Positions 26,265 to 35,222 are shown, counted from the first letter of the stretch. The stretch: 64,000 bases of DNA from JBCDCY01 sp039180875 (GCA_039180875.1 JBCDCY010000007.1:1-64000); one strand, 5' to 3'. Numbers and translations are program-made. The notes: generated by a model from the letters alone, not told the origin.

Positions 26265-27299
26265 TCACTCCTCCATGACGCCCTTGCGGCCCATCAGGCC
26301 GCGGGGGCGGGTCAGGATGATGATGACGGCGACGAGGTAGATGATGACCTGGTCGATGGAGAAGCCGAAGAGGAAGTCCTTGACCTCCGTCATCGCAGCG
26401 AAGCTCTGCACGATGCCGAGCACGAAGCCCGCCAGCACAGCCCCCGGCAAACTGCCCATGCCCCCCACCACGACCACCACGAAGCAGAGCACCAGGAAGT
26501 CCATGCCCATGTGATAGTTGGGCGATAGGATCGGCGTGTACATCACCCCGGCCAGGCCGGTGACGATGGCGGCGAGGGCGAACATCAGGGTGAAGCGGCG
26601 GTCGATGTCGATGCCGAGCAGGCCCACCGTCTCCCGATCCGCCATGCCGGCCCGCACCACCATGCCGAAGGTGGTGAACTGCAGGAAGGCGAAGACGCAG
26701 CCGATCACCACGAGGGCGAACAGGAAGTAGATCAGCCGCCAGGTCGGATAGACCACCGCGCCTTCGGCAAAGCCCACCAGCGCGCCGATGTCGATGGAAC
26801 CCGACAGGCTCTCGGGCGAGGGCTGCGGGATCGGGTTGGCCCCGAAGAACGCCTTGATCACCTCTTGCAGCACGATCGCTAGGCCGAAGGTCACCAGGAT
26901 CTGATCGGCATGGGGGCGCTTGTAGAAATGCTTGATCAGCCCGCGCTCCAGCAACAGGCCGACGGCGATCATGACCGGGATCGCCAGGACGATGGCGGCC
27001 AGGACTGAATATTCGATCAGGGTCGCGCCGAGATTGCCGAAGTAGATCTCGGCGTAGGGCGTCTTGATCTCGAGCGGCGTGCCCCAGGCCGTGGTCTCGG
27101 TCTCGGAGAGCACGACCTGCTCCAGCGTCACCAGCTTCTGCATCACCACCGCGCAGAAGGCCCCGATCATGAAGATCGCCCCGTGGGCGAAGTTCACCAC
27201 GCCGAGCGTGCCGAAGATCAGGGTGAGGCCCAGGGCGATCAGCGCGTAGGCGCTGCCTTTGTCGAGCCCGTTGAGGATCTGCAGAAAGACCGCGTCCAT
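26265..27299 (-). CDS. livH: ABC transporter permease, LivH type
   Basis: A 344-residue permease with about eight helices. The N-terminus has LNGLDKGSAYALIALGLTLIFG and GVVNFAHGAIFMIGAF, typical of LivH/UrtB. FGMVVRAGMADRETVGLLGID is the EAA-like loop that contacts the ATPases. It contains an extended periplasmic loop (about residues 65-100). It follows the binding-protein gene after 57 nt that carry a strong hairpin. Confidence 0.93.
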   Translation of the reverse strand: MDAVFLQILNGLDKGSAYALIALGLTLIFGTLGVVNFAHGAIFMIGAFCAVVMQKLVTLEQVVLSETETTAWGTPLEIKTPYAEIYFGNLGATLIEYSVLAAIVLAIPVMIAVGLLLERGLIKHFYKRPHADQILVTFGLAIVLQEVIKAFFGANPIPQPSPESLSGSIDIGALVGFAEGAVVYPTWRLIYFLFALVVIGCVFAFLQFTTFGMVVRAGMADRETVGLLGIDIDRRFTLMFALAAIVTGLAGVMYTPILSPNYHMGMDFLVLCFVVVVVGGMGSLPGAVLAGFVLGIVQSFAAMTEVKDFLFGFSIDQVIIYLVAVIIILTRPRGLMGRKGVMEE

Positions 27300-27320
27300 C
27301 GTCGCTCTCCCAACCGGAAC

Positions 27321-27349
27321 GGGCCGGCCGCTTGGATCGCGGCCGGCCC
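27321..27349 (-). other. intercistronic hairpin after the binding-protein gene
   Basis: An 11-bp perfect GC stem, 27321-27331 with 27339-27349, has loop TTGGATC. It lies 7 nt past the binding-protein stop and 21 nt before livH. Such hairpins often protect the 3' end of the abundant binding-protein message and limit read-through to the permeases. Confidence 0.6.
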
Positions 27350-27356
27350 AGGGGTC

Positions 27357-28712
27357 TTAGGCGCCGGGGTTGCACTCACCCAGCGCGCCGCCCGCAAACA
27401 TCGGGTGGTCGTGCGGGTAGGTGACCTGAGCCGCCGGCGTGACCTCGACGACCTCCAGCAGGTCGAACTCGTTCTCGGGGTTTTCCTTGCCCCGCACCAC
27501 GAGCACGTCCTTGAAGCACTGGTGATCCTCGGCCCGGTAGAGCGTCGGGCCATTGCCCATGCCGTCGAACTCCAGTCCCTCGAGCGCCTCGACGACGCCG
27601 CAGGGGTTGAAGGTGCCGGCCCGCTGGCAGGCATCGGCATAGAGCAGGGCCTGGACATAGCAGGTATGCGCCGCCTGGCTCGGCGGGAAGCCGTATTCCT
27701 GGCCGAAGGAGCGCACGAAGGCCTGCGAGCCCTCATCCTGCAGCGACCAGTGCCAGTTGGTGGAGCCGAAGATGCCCTTCACGTTGGCCCCGGCGCCGCT
27801 CGCCATCAGGCGCGAGTAAAGCGGCACGATGATCTCGAAGTCCTTGCCGTTCACCTGCTTCTCGCGCGCCCCGAACTGCACGGCCTGGGTGAGCGAGTTC
27901 ACCATGTTGCCGCCGTAGTGGTTCAGCACCAGCACGTCCGCGCCCGAGTTGAGCGCCGGCGCGATGTAGGCGGAGAAGTCGGTTTCGGCCAGCGGCGTGC
28001 GCACGGTGTTGACCGTCTCCCACCCGAGCGCCTCGGTCGAGGCCATGATCGACTCCTCCTGGGTCCAGCCCCAGTTGTAGTCGGCCGTCAGGTGATAGGC
28101 CTTGCGGTCCGTGCCGTAGGCGCCCTGCAACACCGGTGCCAGCGCGGCGCCCGACATGTAGGCGTTGAAGAAGTGGCGGAAGCCGTTGGCCCGGCGGTCC
28201 TTGCCCGTGGTGTCGTTGGAGTGGGTGAGGCCCGCCATGAAGATCACGCCCGCGTCCTGGCAGAGCGACTGCACCGCCACCGCAACGCCGGAAGAGGAGC
28301 CGCCGGTGATCATCACCGCGCCGTCGGCCTCGATCATCGAGCGGGCAGAGGCGCGGGCGGCGTCCGACTTGGTCTGGGTGTCGCCAGTGACGAACTCTAC
28401 CCTCTTGCCGAGGATGCCCGAACCGTCGAGAGATGTCGGCGAGCCGCCGGACATGAAGGTGTTGAGAAGACCGCCGTCACCCTCACCGTTCAGGTGTTTC
28501 ACCGCCAGCTCATAGGCACGCAGTTCGTCCGCACCCTCGTCGGCATAGGGCCCGGTCTGGGGCACGTTGAAGCCGAGGGTAACGGTCGATCCCGTCGGCT
28601 CGTTGGTGTAGGCGCGCGCCGCGCCGGTGAAGATCGTCGGCGCCGCCAGGCCAGCGCCCACAACCGCGCCGGTCCGCAACAGACCGCGGCGGCTGATGGT
28701 GAAATCCGACAT
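27357..28712 (-). CDS. Tat-exported ABC substrate-binding protein, type I fold
   Basis: The 450-residue periplasmic binding protein has an N-terminal twin-arginine signal, ISRRGLLRTGAVVGAGLAAP, then the mature fold beginning VTLGFNVPQTGPYADEG. It is of the amino-acid/amide/urea type I class and is longer than typical LivJ. Several Cys residues (in LCQDAG, ACQRAGTFNPCG, HQCFKD, GECNPGA) could form disulfides. The ATG at 28712 has GGGAGG before it. It is the first gene of the importer operon, divergent from the ScfR-like regulator. Its ligand is unknown. The acs neighbourhood suggests a short-chain carboxylate or an acetate precursor. Confidence 0.9.
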   Translation of the reverse strand: MSDFTISRRGLLRTGAVVGAGLAAPTIFTGAARAYTNEPTGSTVTLGFNVPQTGPYADEGADELRAYELAVKHLNGEGDGGLLNTFMSGGSPTSLDGSGILGKRVEFVTGDTQTKSDAARASARSMIEADGAVMITGGSSSGVAVAVQSLCQDAGVIFMAGLTHSNDTTGKDRRANGFRHFFNAYMSGAALAPVLQGAYGTDRKAYHLTADYNWGWTQEESIMASTEALGWETVNTVRTPLAETDFSAYIAPALNSGADVLVLNHYGGNMVNSLTQAVQFGAREKQVNGKDFEIIVPLYSRLMASGAGANVKGIFGSTNWHWSLQDEGSQAFVRSFGQEYGFPPSQAAHTCYVQALLYADACQRAGTFNPCGVVEALEGLEFDGMGNGPTLYRAEDHQCFKDVLVVRGKENPENEFDLLEVVEVTPAAQVTYPHDHPMFAGGALGECNPGA

Positions 28713-28846
28713 GGGTGACCTCCCGATTATTGATGAATTTCGCTGCCCAACGGCGACATGTCGGCGTCGCGGGGTAACGGCCTTGTCGCACGACGAAGTC
28801 AATTCAGCAATAACTCATTGCTTTCCATGGATTTTTTTGTAAAGTA

Positions 28847-28885
28847 TTGACTGTTGTGCGCTGCAAAACTGTAAAGTTCGTTACA
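28847..28885 (+). promoter_or_regulatory. scfR promoter with overlapping palindromic operator
   Basis: TTGACT (28847-28852) and TGTAAA (28870-28875) are 17 nt apart, a good -35/-10 pair. TGTAA (28870-28874) and TTACA (28881-28885) form an inverted repeat over the -10. A further TTGTAAAG lies at about 28838-28844. The arrangement suits autorepression by the downstream HTH protein and control of the divergent importer. Confidence 0.5.
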
Positions 28886-28928
28886 CTGCGCCGCAGCGCG
28901 CCGGTGTTTACCTAAGGAAAAGAACCGC

Positions 28929-30314
28929 TTGGCCAGATCGCTTGCAGGTACACGCATACGGGAGCGGCGCCGCACGATCGGCCTCACCCAGGCGGCACTC
29001 GCACGCAAAGCGGGCATCTCCGCCTCCTATCTCAACCTGATCGAGCACAACCGTCGGGGCATCGCCGGGCGCACCCTGGGTGCCGTGGCCAAGGCGCTCG
29101 ACGTCGCGCCGGAGGCGCTGCTGCAGGGCCCGGAGGTGACGCTGATCGGGGATCTGAGGGAGGCGGCGGGAGAACTCGGCGAGCAGGCGCCGGAGATGCT
29201 GCCCGAGATCATGGCGGTGGAGGAGTTGATCGGCCGCTTCCCCGGCTGGGCCCGGCTGATCGCCGGCCTCTACCGGCGCAACCGCGACCAGACGGCGGCG
29301 CTCGGCGCGCTCTCAGACCGCCTGACCCACGATCCCTTCCTGGCCGAAAGCCTGCACACGATGCTGAGCAACATCACCGCGATCCGCTCGACCGCGCAGA
29401 TCCTGAGCTCGACGGAGGATCTGCCCGACGATCAGCGCCGCGCCTTCGACCGCATCGTGCATGAGGAGAGCCGGCGCCTGTCGGACGTGGCCGGCGCGCT
29501 GACCGACTATTTCGACCGGGCGGGCGACGCCGATGCCACCCCCGCCACGCCGGAGGAGGAGCTCGACCGTTTCCTCGACCGGCATGGCCATGCCTTCGAT
29601 CTGCTGGACCGGGCGGCGATGGGGGCGGGCGAGCCTGCCACCCGGATCGCCGAGATCGTGGATGGCGCGGCGCAGCTGACCAGCGACGCGGCAAGGCGCC
29701 TGGCTCACGGGCATCTGACGGACTACGCCGCCGACGCCGCCGCCATGCCGTTCGCACCGTTCCTGGAAGAGGCGACGGAGGGGCGTTACGACCTCGACCG
29801 GCTGGCTGGGCGCTTCGATGTTCCCCTCGCCGCCGTCTTTCGCCGCCTGGCGGTGCTGCGTCGGCCGGGGGTGACGGCGCCTGCCTTCGGGCTGGTGATC
29901 GCCAACGCAGCCGGGGCGGCTCGGCTCCGCCGACCGCTGGCCGATTTTCCCCTGCCGCGGCACGGAGCAGCCTGCCCGCGCTGGCCGTTATTCCTGGCCC
30001 TGTCGCAACCCGGGCGTCCGCTCCGCGACTGGGTGGCGATGCCCGACGGCAGCCGGTTCCTCACCGTCTCCCTGGCGAGCCCCGCCCTGCCCGCCGGGAT
30101 CGGCCGCCACCCGGTCTTCGAGACCGCGATGCTGTTTGCTCGGGCCGAGGACGTGGCCGACCTCGCCCTGGCCCGGGACATCCCCGGCGCGAGCCCGGCG
30201 ATCGCTGTGGGCTCCAACTGCCGGCTTTGCACCCGCACCGACTGCGGCGTACGGGCCGAGGCGGCGATCCTCGGGCCCGCCGCGGCAGAACCGCTGCCCG
30301 AGCCGCAGCCCTGA
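28929..30314 (+). CDS. short-chain fatty acyl-CoA-type transcriptional regulator (XRE, ScfR/RamB family)
   Basis: A 461-residue regulator. Residues about 9-63 are an XRE helix-turn-helix (RIRERRRTIGLTQAALARKAGISASYLNLIEHN). A central helical region and a DUF2083-type C-terminal domain follow, ending in C431-x2-C434-x4-C439 (NCRLCTRTDC), which is characteristic of the family and may bind a metal. Relatives (RamB, PrpC-type regulators, ScfR) sense acyl-CoA state and control acetate or propionate genes. The start is TTG with AAGGA 10 nt before. It is divergent from the importer-acs genes, which are its likely targets. Confidence 0.88.
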   Translation: MARSLAGTRIRERRRTIGLTQAALARKAGISASYLNLIEHNRRGIAGRTLGAVAKALDVAPEALLQGPEVTLIGDLREAAGELGEQAPEMLPEIMAVEELIGRFPGWARLIAGLYRRNRDQTAALGALSDRLTHDPFLAESLHTMLSNITAIRSTAQILSSTEDLPDDQRRAFDRIVHEESRRLSDVAGALTDYFDRAGDADATPATPEEELDRFLDRHGHAFDLLDRAAMGAGEPATRIAEIVDGAAQLTSDAARRLAHGHLTDYAADAAAMPFAPFLEEATEGRYDLDRLAGRFDVPLAAVFRRLAVLRRPGVTAPAFGLVIANAAGAARLRRPLADFPLPRHGAACPRWPLFLALSQPGRPLRDWVAMPDGSRFLTVSLASPALPAGIGRHPVFETAMLFARAEDVADLALARDIPGASPAIAVGSNCRLCTRTDCGVRAEAAILGPAAAEPLPEPQP

Positions 30315-30405
30315 CAATCACCGTTGCGAGCAGCACCGACGCTCCGCTAGTCTTCAAGAATAGCAAGGAGCGGGCCCAAGCTCGCCAGAGAGGGAGGAGC
30401 CCGAG

Positions 30406-30774
30406 TTGGGGCAAAAGGTCCTCATCGTCGAAGATGAGCCCAATATCACGGCGTCGCTCGTCTTCCTGCTCGACCGGGAAGGATTTGAGGTCACGGTAGA
30501 GGCCGACGGCGCGGCGGCCATGGGCCAGATAGAGACGGCGGAGCCGGATCTGGTGATCCTCGACGTCATGCTGCCCAACGTCTCGGGCTTCGACATCCTG
30601 CGCCATCTGCGCGCCCATCCGGCGCTCGGCCGCACGCCGGTGATGATGCTGACGGCCAAGGGTCAGAGCCGCGATCGCGAGCGGGCCGAGGAGTTGGGCG
30701 CCGACCGGTTCGTCACCAAACCCTATTCCAACCGGGAGATCATCGAGTGGGCCCGGCAGCTCGCCGCGATCTGA
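30406..30774 (+). CDS. single-domain response regulator
   Basis: A 122-residue CheY-like receiver only, without a DNA-binding domain. Key residues are present: D10 and E11, phosphoacceptor D53 in VILDVMLP, T83 and K105 in FVTKPY. The TTG start has GGGAGGAG about 8 nt upstream. Its end overlaps the next ORF by 28 nt, and a histidine kinase follows, so they form one operon. The output must be by protein contact or phosphorelay. CrbR and CbrB, the partners of similar kinases elsewhere, carry DNA-binding domains, so this arrangement differs. Confidence 0.93.
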   Translation: MGQKVLIVEDEPNITASLVFLLDREGFEVTVEADGAAAMGQIETAEPDLVILDVMLPNVSGFDILRHLRAHPALGRTPVMMLTAKGQSRDRERAEELGADRFVTKPYSNREIIEWARQLAAI

Positions 30775-31052
30775 CGCTTGAAGCGGAGGAGGAGCTGACC
30801 GGCGTCTGGCGCCGGCGCCGCTCCCTCGACCTTGCAGTGCTGTTGCCGCTGCTCGGCGGCCTGGGCGTGCTGCCGCCGCTGGTCGGGCTTTTTACCGCCG
30901 ATGTCCGGCTCTTCGGGGCGCCGCTGATCGTGGTCTACCTCTTCGGCCTCTGGCTGCTGCTGATCGTCGCCGCCCGCCTGCTGGCCGGCCGCCTCAGCCG
31001 GCTGCAGGACCGCCCCGGCGCGGCGGGAGAGCCGGACGACGGAGCGGGCTGA
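30747..31052 (+). CDS. small two-helix membrane protein upstream of the kinase
   Basis: A 101-residue protein that I do not recognise. It has a charged N-terminal 27 residues, two membrane helices (about 28-50 and 55-80) and a short charged tail. The GTG at 30747 lies inside the response-regulator gene with GGGAG 9 nt upstream, and no later standard start exists before the first helix. Its stop is one nt before the kinase ATG, which implies translational coupling. By position it recalls the small gene cbrX that precedes cbrA in Pseudomonas, but I see no proof of homology. It is likely an accessory of the kinase. Confidence 0.75.
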   Translation: MGPAARRDLTLEAEEELTGVWRRRRSLDLAVLLPLLGGLGVLPPLVGLFTADVRLFGAPLIVVYLFGLWLLLIVAARLLAGRLSRLQDRPGAAGEPDDGAG

Positions 31053-31053
31053 G

Positions 31054-33729
31054 ATGCTGTCGGGCAACATCGCGGTTGCCATCTGCATCCTCTACGCGAC
31101 GCTCCTCTTCGCCGTGGCCTTCATGGCGGAGCGTCGGGCCCGGCTCGGCCGGCTCGGCTGGCTGCGCTCGCCGCTGATCTACACGCTGTCGATCTCCGTC
31201 TACTGCACGGCGTGGACATTCTACGGCGCCGTCGGTTCCGCCGCCCGGGGCGGCCTCGACTTCGCGGCGATCTATATCGGACCGACCCTGGTCTTCGTCG
31301 GCTGGTTCGTGCTGCTGCGCCGGATCGTGCGTATCGGGCGGGCCCAGCGCATCACCTCGATCGCCGACTTCATCTCCTCGCGCTACGGCAAAAGCGCCAC
31401 GATTGGCGTTGCCGTCACCCTGCTGATGGTGGTGGGGACCACGCCCTATATCGGTCTGCAATTGCAGTCGCTCACCCTGAGCTTCGAGGTGCTGGCCGCG
31501 GCCGGCGGCGATCCAGCAGAGGGTGAGAGTACGGGCGTCGTCGCCTTCTGGCTCGCCGTCGGGCTCGCCGCGTTCACCATCCTCTTCGGTACCCGCAATG
31601 TCGACGTGAACGAGCGCCATTACGGCGTCGTCACCGCCATCGCGGTGGAGGCTGTGGTGAAGCTGCTCGCCCTGCTGGCCGTCGGCATGTTCGTGGTCTT
31701 CAGCGTGGCCGACGGGCCAGGCGACATGCTGGCCCGCATCCCGGCCGAGATGCTGGCGCATGAGGACGCTTTCGGCACCCGCTGGGCGACCCAGATCTTC
31801 CTCGCTGCCACCGCCATCATCTGCTTGCCGCGGATGTTTCAGGTGATCGTGGTGGAGAACGTGGACGAGCGCCACCTCGCCACCGCCTCCTGGGCCTTTC
31901 CGCTCTACCTCTTCCTCATCAGCCTGTTCGTCCTGCCGATCGCCGTGGCGGGGCTGGAGCTGCTGCCGGCGAGCGCCAACCCCGATCTGTTCGTGATGAC
32001 CGTGCCCTTGGCCGAAGGCCAGCAGCTGCTGGCGCTCTTCGCCTTTCTTGGCGGCTTCTCGGCGGCGACCTCGATGGTGATCGTGGCGGCGATCGCGCTC
32101 TCGACCATGGTCTCGAACCACATCGTCATGCCGCTCTGGCTGCGCCTCACCCAGGACCAGCCCCAGACCAGCGGCGATCTGCGGATGGTGCTGCTCAACA
32201 GCCGTCGGGCGGCGATCGCCGGTGTGCTGCTCCTCGGCTATATCTACTACCGCCTGACCGGCGGCAGCACGGCGCTGGCCTCCATCGGGCTGATCGCGTT
32301 TGCCGGGGTGGCGCAGTTGGTGCCGAGCCTGATCGGCGGCCTCATCTGGCGGGGCGCGACGCGGATCGGGGCGCTCGCCGGTCTGTCGGCCGGGGCCAGC
32401 ATCTGGGCCTACACCCTGTTCCTGCCGAGCTTCGAGGGTGCGTTCCTGCTCTCGGCAGACCTGCTGCGGGACGGGCCCTGGGGGATTGCCGCGCTCCGCC
32501 CGCAGGCGCTGTTCGGCTGGCAGGGCGCCGATCCGTTGGTCCATGCCGTCTTCTGGTCGATGCTGTTCAATATCGCGGCCTTCCTGCTCGGCTCGCTCGC
32601 CACACGGCCGAGCTGGCTCGAGCGTCTGCAGGCCCAGTGGTTCGTTGCCGTCGACCGGGCCGACGGGGCGGTGCCGGGCCCGGTGCTCAGCCGGCTGGCG
32701 ACGTCGGAAGATCTCTTCCTGCTGGCTCAGCGCATCCTCGGGCGCAACCGGGCCCATGCGATGTTTGAGGAGACGGCCCGGGCCCAGGGACGGACCGGCG
32801 GCCTGCCGGCACCCACGGTGGAGCTCACCCAGCGGCTGGAGACGGAGCTCGCCGGCTCCGTCGGCGCGGCCTCGGCGCACGAGATGGTGAGCCAGATCGC
32901 CGGGGGCGGCACCGTCTCTGTCGATGCCCTGATGAAGATCGCCGACGAGACCGCCCAGATCGTCGGCTATTCCCGCGAGCTGGAGGAGAAGTCGGCGGAG
33001 CTGGAGGCGACCGCGGCCCAGCTCCGCCGCGCCAACGCCCAGTTGAAGGAGTTGGGGGAACAGAAGGACGCCTTCCTCTCCCAGGTGAGCCACGAGCTCC
33101 GCACGCCGATGACGTCGATCCGCTCGTTTGCCGAGATCCTGCGCTCCGGCAACGGCATCGACGCGGCGGAGGCAAGGCGCTTCGCCTCGATCATCCATGA
33201 GGAGAGCTTGCGTCTTACTCGGCTGCTCGACGAGATCCTGGATCTCGCCGTGCTCGAACAGGGCGGCGTGCCGCTCCGGCGGGAGCGGGTGGCGCTCGAT
33301 CAGGTGCTCGACCGCGCGCTCGCAAGCACGGAGGGCATCACGGCTGCCATCGGCATGGACGTGGAGCGCCGGGCGTCGGCCGATATCGCCGTCGCCACCG
33401 ACGAGGATCGCCTGGCCCAGGTCTTCATCAACCTCATCTCGAACGCTGCGAAATACGGTGGCGCCGCGCCGCACCTGGCCATCGAGGTCTCCAACGGTGG
33501 CGAGATGGTGCATGTGGACTTCACCGACAACGGCCCCGGCATCCCCGAGCACCAGCGCGAGCGGATCTTCGAGAAGTTCGCCCGGGCCAGCGCCGCGACG
33601 CTCGCCGGCAGCGCCGGGCTCGGCCTGCCGATCAGCCGCCAGATCATGCGCAATCTCGGCGGCGACCTGATCCTACGCGCCCGCGCCGCCGCCGGCGCCA
33701 GCTTCCGCGTCTCCGTCCCGGCCGCCTGA
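31054..33729 (+). CDS. SSS-STAC sensor histidine kinase, CbrA/CrbS-like
   Basis: The 891-residue membrane kinase has residues 1 to about 520 as a sodium:solute-symporter domain (ISVYCTAWTFYGAVGSAARG, RITSIADFISSRYGKS). A STAC linker with SRLATSEDLFLLAQRILG follows at about 540-585, then a coiled coil, HisKA with H680 in VSHELRTPM, and the ATPase boxes NLISNAAKYGG, DNGPGIP and GLGLPISR. No PAS domain is evident. CrbS-type kinases control acs and acetate use in other bacteria. Its place 8 kb from acs and next to an ScfR-like gene supports the same role here. It may sense substrate flux through its transporter domain. Confidence 0.92.
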   Translation: MLSGNIAVAICILYATLLFAVAFMAERRARLGRLGWLRSPLIYTLSISVYCTAWTFYGAVGSAARGGLDFAAIYIGPTLVFVGWFVLLRRIVRIGRAQRITSIADFISSRYGKSATIGVAVTLLMVVGTTPYIGLQLQSLTLSFEVLAAAGGDPAEGESTGVVAFWLAVGLAAFTILFGTRNVDVNERHYGVVTAIAVEAVVKLLALLAVGMFVVFSVADGPGDMLARIPAEMLAHEDAFGTRWATQIFLAATAIICLPRMFQVIVVENVDERHLATASWAFPLYLFLISLFVLPIAVAGLELLPASANPDLFVMTVPLAEGQQLLALFAFLGGFSAATSMVIVAAIALSTMVSNHIVMPLWLRLTQDQPQTSGDLRMVLLNSRRAAIAGVLLLGYIYYRLTGGSTALASIGLIAFAGVAQLVPSLIGGLIWRGATRIGALAGLSAGASIWAYTLFLPSFEGAFLLSADLLRDGPWGIAALRPQALFGWQGADPLVHAVFWSMLFNIAAFLLGSLATRPSWLERLQAQWFVAVDRADGAVPGPVLSRLATSEDLFLLAQRILGRNRAHAMFEETARAQGRTGGLPAPTVELTQRLETELAGSVGAASAHEMVSQIAGGGTVSVDALMKIADETAQIVGYSRELEEKSAELEATAAQLRRANAQLKELGEQKDAFLSQVSHELRTPMTSIRSFAEILRSGNGIDAAEARRFASIIHEESLRLTRLLDEILDLAVLEQGGVPLRRERVALDQVLDRALASTEGITAAIGMDVERRASADIAVATDEDRLAQVFINLISNAAKYGGAAPHLAIEVSNGGEMVHVDFTDNGPGIPEHQRERIFEKFARASAATLAGSAGLGLPISRQIMRNLGGDLILRARAAAGASFRVSVPAA

Positions 33730-33811
33730 ACGGGCGCTCACTCCCAACAGGCGACGCCCCCGCAGCAGACCCTCAAATCCATTCGCATTGGCAGAAGTAT
33801 CCCGGGGTGAA

Positions 33812-33829
33812 TTGCGCCCTAGGGCGCAA
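33812..33829. repeat. 18-bp perfect palindrome, GCGCCCTAGGGCGC type
   Basis: TTGCGCCCTAGGGCGCAA lies between the convergent kinase and hisH genes. Its 14-bp centre recurs at 59111-59124. It contains CTAG, which is usually rare in such genomes. It may be a repeat, a protein-binding site or part of a bidirectional terminator. Confidence 0.6.
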
Positions 33830-33855
33830 GAGGGGCAGCGCCCTTCCCCGGCCCG

Positions 33856-34494
33856 TCACGGCCGCCAGCGCAGAAAATTCGCGATGATCCGCAGCCCCGT
33901 CCGCTGGCTCTTCTCCGGGTGGAACTGGGTGCCGAACAGGCCATCGCGCCCGACTGCTGCCGTCACCGCCTCGCCGTAGTCGGCATGGACGAGCCGTAGG
34001 GCGGGATCGCGCACCCGCAGATGGTAGGAATGGACGAAATAAGCGTGATCGCCGGGCCCCACGCCCGCCAGAACCGGATGCTCTGCTTCGACCGCCAGGG
34101 CGTTCCAGCCCATATGCGGGATCTTCAGTTGGGGATCGGTGGGGGTAAGGGCCACGACCTCTCCGCCGATCCAGTCGAAGCCCGGCGTCTCGCCGTATTC
34201 GCGGCCGAGGGTCGCCATCAGCTGCATGCCGACGCAGATACCGAAGAACGGCGCCCCGGCCGCAACCCGCTCCGCCATCGCCTCGAACAGGCCCGGGACG
34301 GCGAGTAACCCGCGCCGGCAGTCGGCGAAGGCGCCGACGCCAGGCAGCACGATGCGCTCGGCGCGGGCAACCGCCTCGGGTTCGGCCGTGACCACGATCG
34401 GCCCGCCCGCCCCGGTCTCCGCAGCCATGCGGGCAAAGCTCTTCGCCGCCGATCTGAGATTGCCGGAGCCGTAGTCGAGGATCGCCGTCGTCAT
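33856..34494 (-). CDS. hisH: imidazole glycerol phosphate synthase, glutaminase subunit
   Basis: The 212-residue class I glutaminase supplies ammonia to HisF in histidine synthesis. The oxyanion and nucleophile segment is FFGICVGMQLMA with C87, and the remaining triad residues are H192 and E194 in QFHPEKS. The N-terminus TAILDYGSGNLRS is standard. It starts 4 nt after the hisB stop. hisA, hisF and hisE, which often follow, are not present on this side, since a sensor kinase converges instead. Confidence 0.97.
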   Translation of the reverse strand: MTTAILDYGSGNLRSAAKSFARMAAETGAGGPIVVTAEPEAVARAERIVLPGVGAFADCRRGLLAVPGLFEAMAERVAAGAPFFGICVGMQLMATLGREYGETPGFDWIGGEVVALTPTDPQLKIPHMGWNALAVEAEHPVLAGVGPGDHAYFVHSYHLRVRDPALRLVHADYGEAVTAAVGRDGLFGTQFHPEKSQRTGLRIIANFLRWRP

Positions 34495-34498
34495 CGCC

Positions 34499-35092
34499 TC
34501 ACCCGGTCAGCGTGCCTTTGGTGGAGGGCACGGCCCCCGCCTGGCGCGGATCGGGCTCCAATGCCTGGCGGAGCGCCCGGGCCACCGCCTTGAAACTCGC
34601 CTCGGCGATGTGGTGGCTGTTGATGCCGGCCAGGCAGGCGACATGCAGCGTCACCCCGCCGCGCATCGCCAGGGCAGTGAAGAACTCGCGCACAAGCTCT
34701 GTATCAAAGCTGCCGATCTTGGCCGCGGTGAAGTCCACATCCCAGGCAAGATACGGCCGACCAGAGAGGTCGAGGGCGGCGCGCACCAGGGTATCGTCCA
34801 TCGGCAGGTAGGCATGGCCGTAGCGCCGGATGCCCTGCTTGTCGCCGAGCGCCGCGACGAGGGCCTGGCCGATGGCGATACCCACATCCTCGACCGTGTG
34901 ATGATCGTCGATCTGGCGGTCGCCCTCGGCCACCACCCGCAGGTCGATGAGGGCGTGCCGCGCCAATTGGTCGAGCATGTGGTCGAAGAAGCCGACACCG
35001 GTCCCACCCTCGAACCGGCCTTGGCCGTCGAGCGTCAGGCCGACCTCGATCCGGGTCTCTGACGTCTGGCGCTTGATCTCGGCGCTGCGCAC
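34499..35092 (-). CDS. hisB: imidazoleglycerol-phosphate dehydratase
   Basis: The 197-residue monofunctional dehydratase makes imidazole acetol phosphate in histidine synthesis. Metal-binding repeats are visible: GFFDHMLDQLARHALIDL near 34-51, DDHHTVEDVGIAIGQAL near 63-79, and INSHHIAEASFKAVARAL near 158-175. There is no phosphatase domain. It is the first gene of hisB-hisH and divergent from the hybrid kinase gene across 130 bp. Confidence 0.97.
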   Translation of the reverse strand: MRSAEIKRQTSETRIEVGLTLDGQGRFEGGTGVGFFDHMLDQLARHALIDLRVVAEGDRQIDDHHTVEDVGIAIGQALVAALGDKQGIRRYGHAYLPMDDTLVRAALDLSGRPYLAWDVDFTAAKIGSFDTELVREFFTALAMRGGVTLHVACLAGINSHHIAEASFKAVARALRQALEPDPRQAGAVPSTKGTLTG

Positions 35093-35222
35093 GGGTTCCT
35101 CCTCAAAAACTCGCGGGTTATAGACCCGTGGCCCGGCCGCTCCAAGCCCGCCGGCGCGGCTTCACGGCCCATTAACGGTTCGTGTGAGATGAAACAAATC
35201 AGGTGAACGCGGGGGATAGGGC

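Noticed and set aside
30994..33552. 852-codon minus-strand frame antisense to the sensor kinase
   Set aside because: The translation is rich in His, Gln, Arg and Gly with no motif. The plus-strand kinase is unambiguous.
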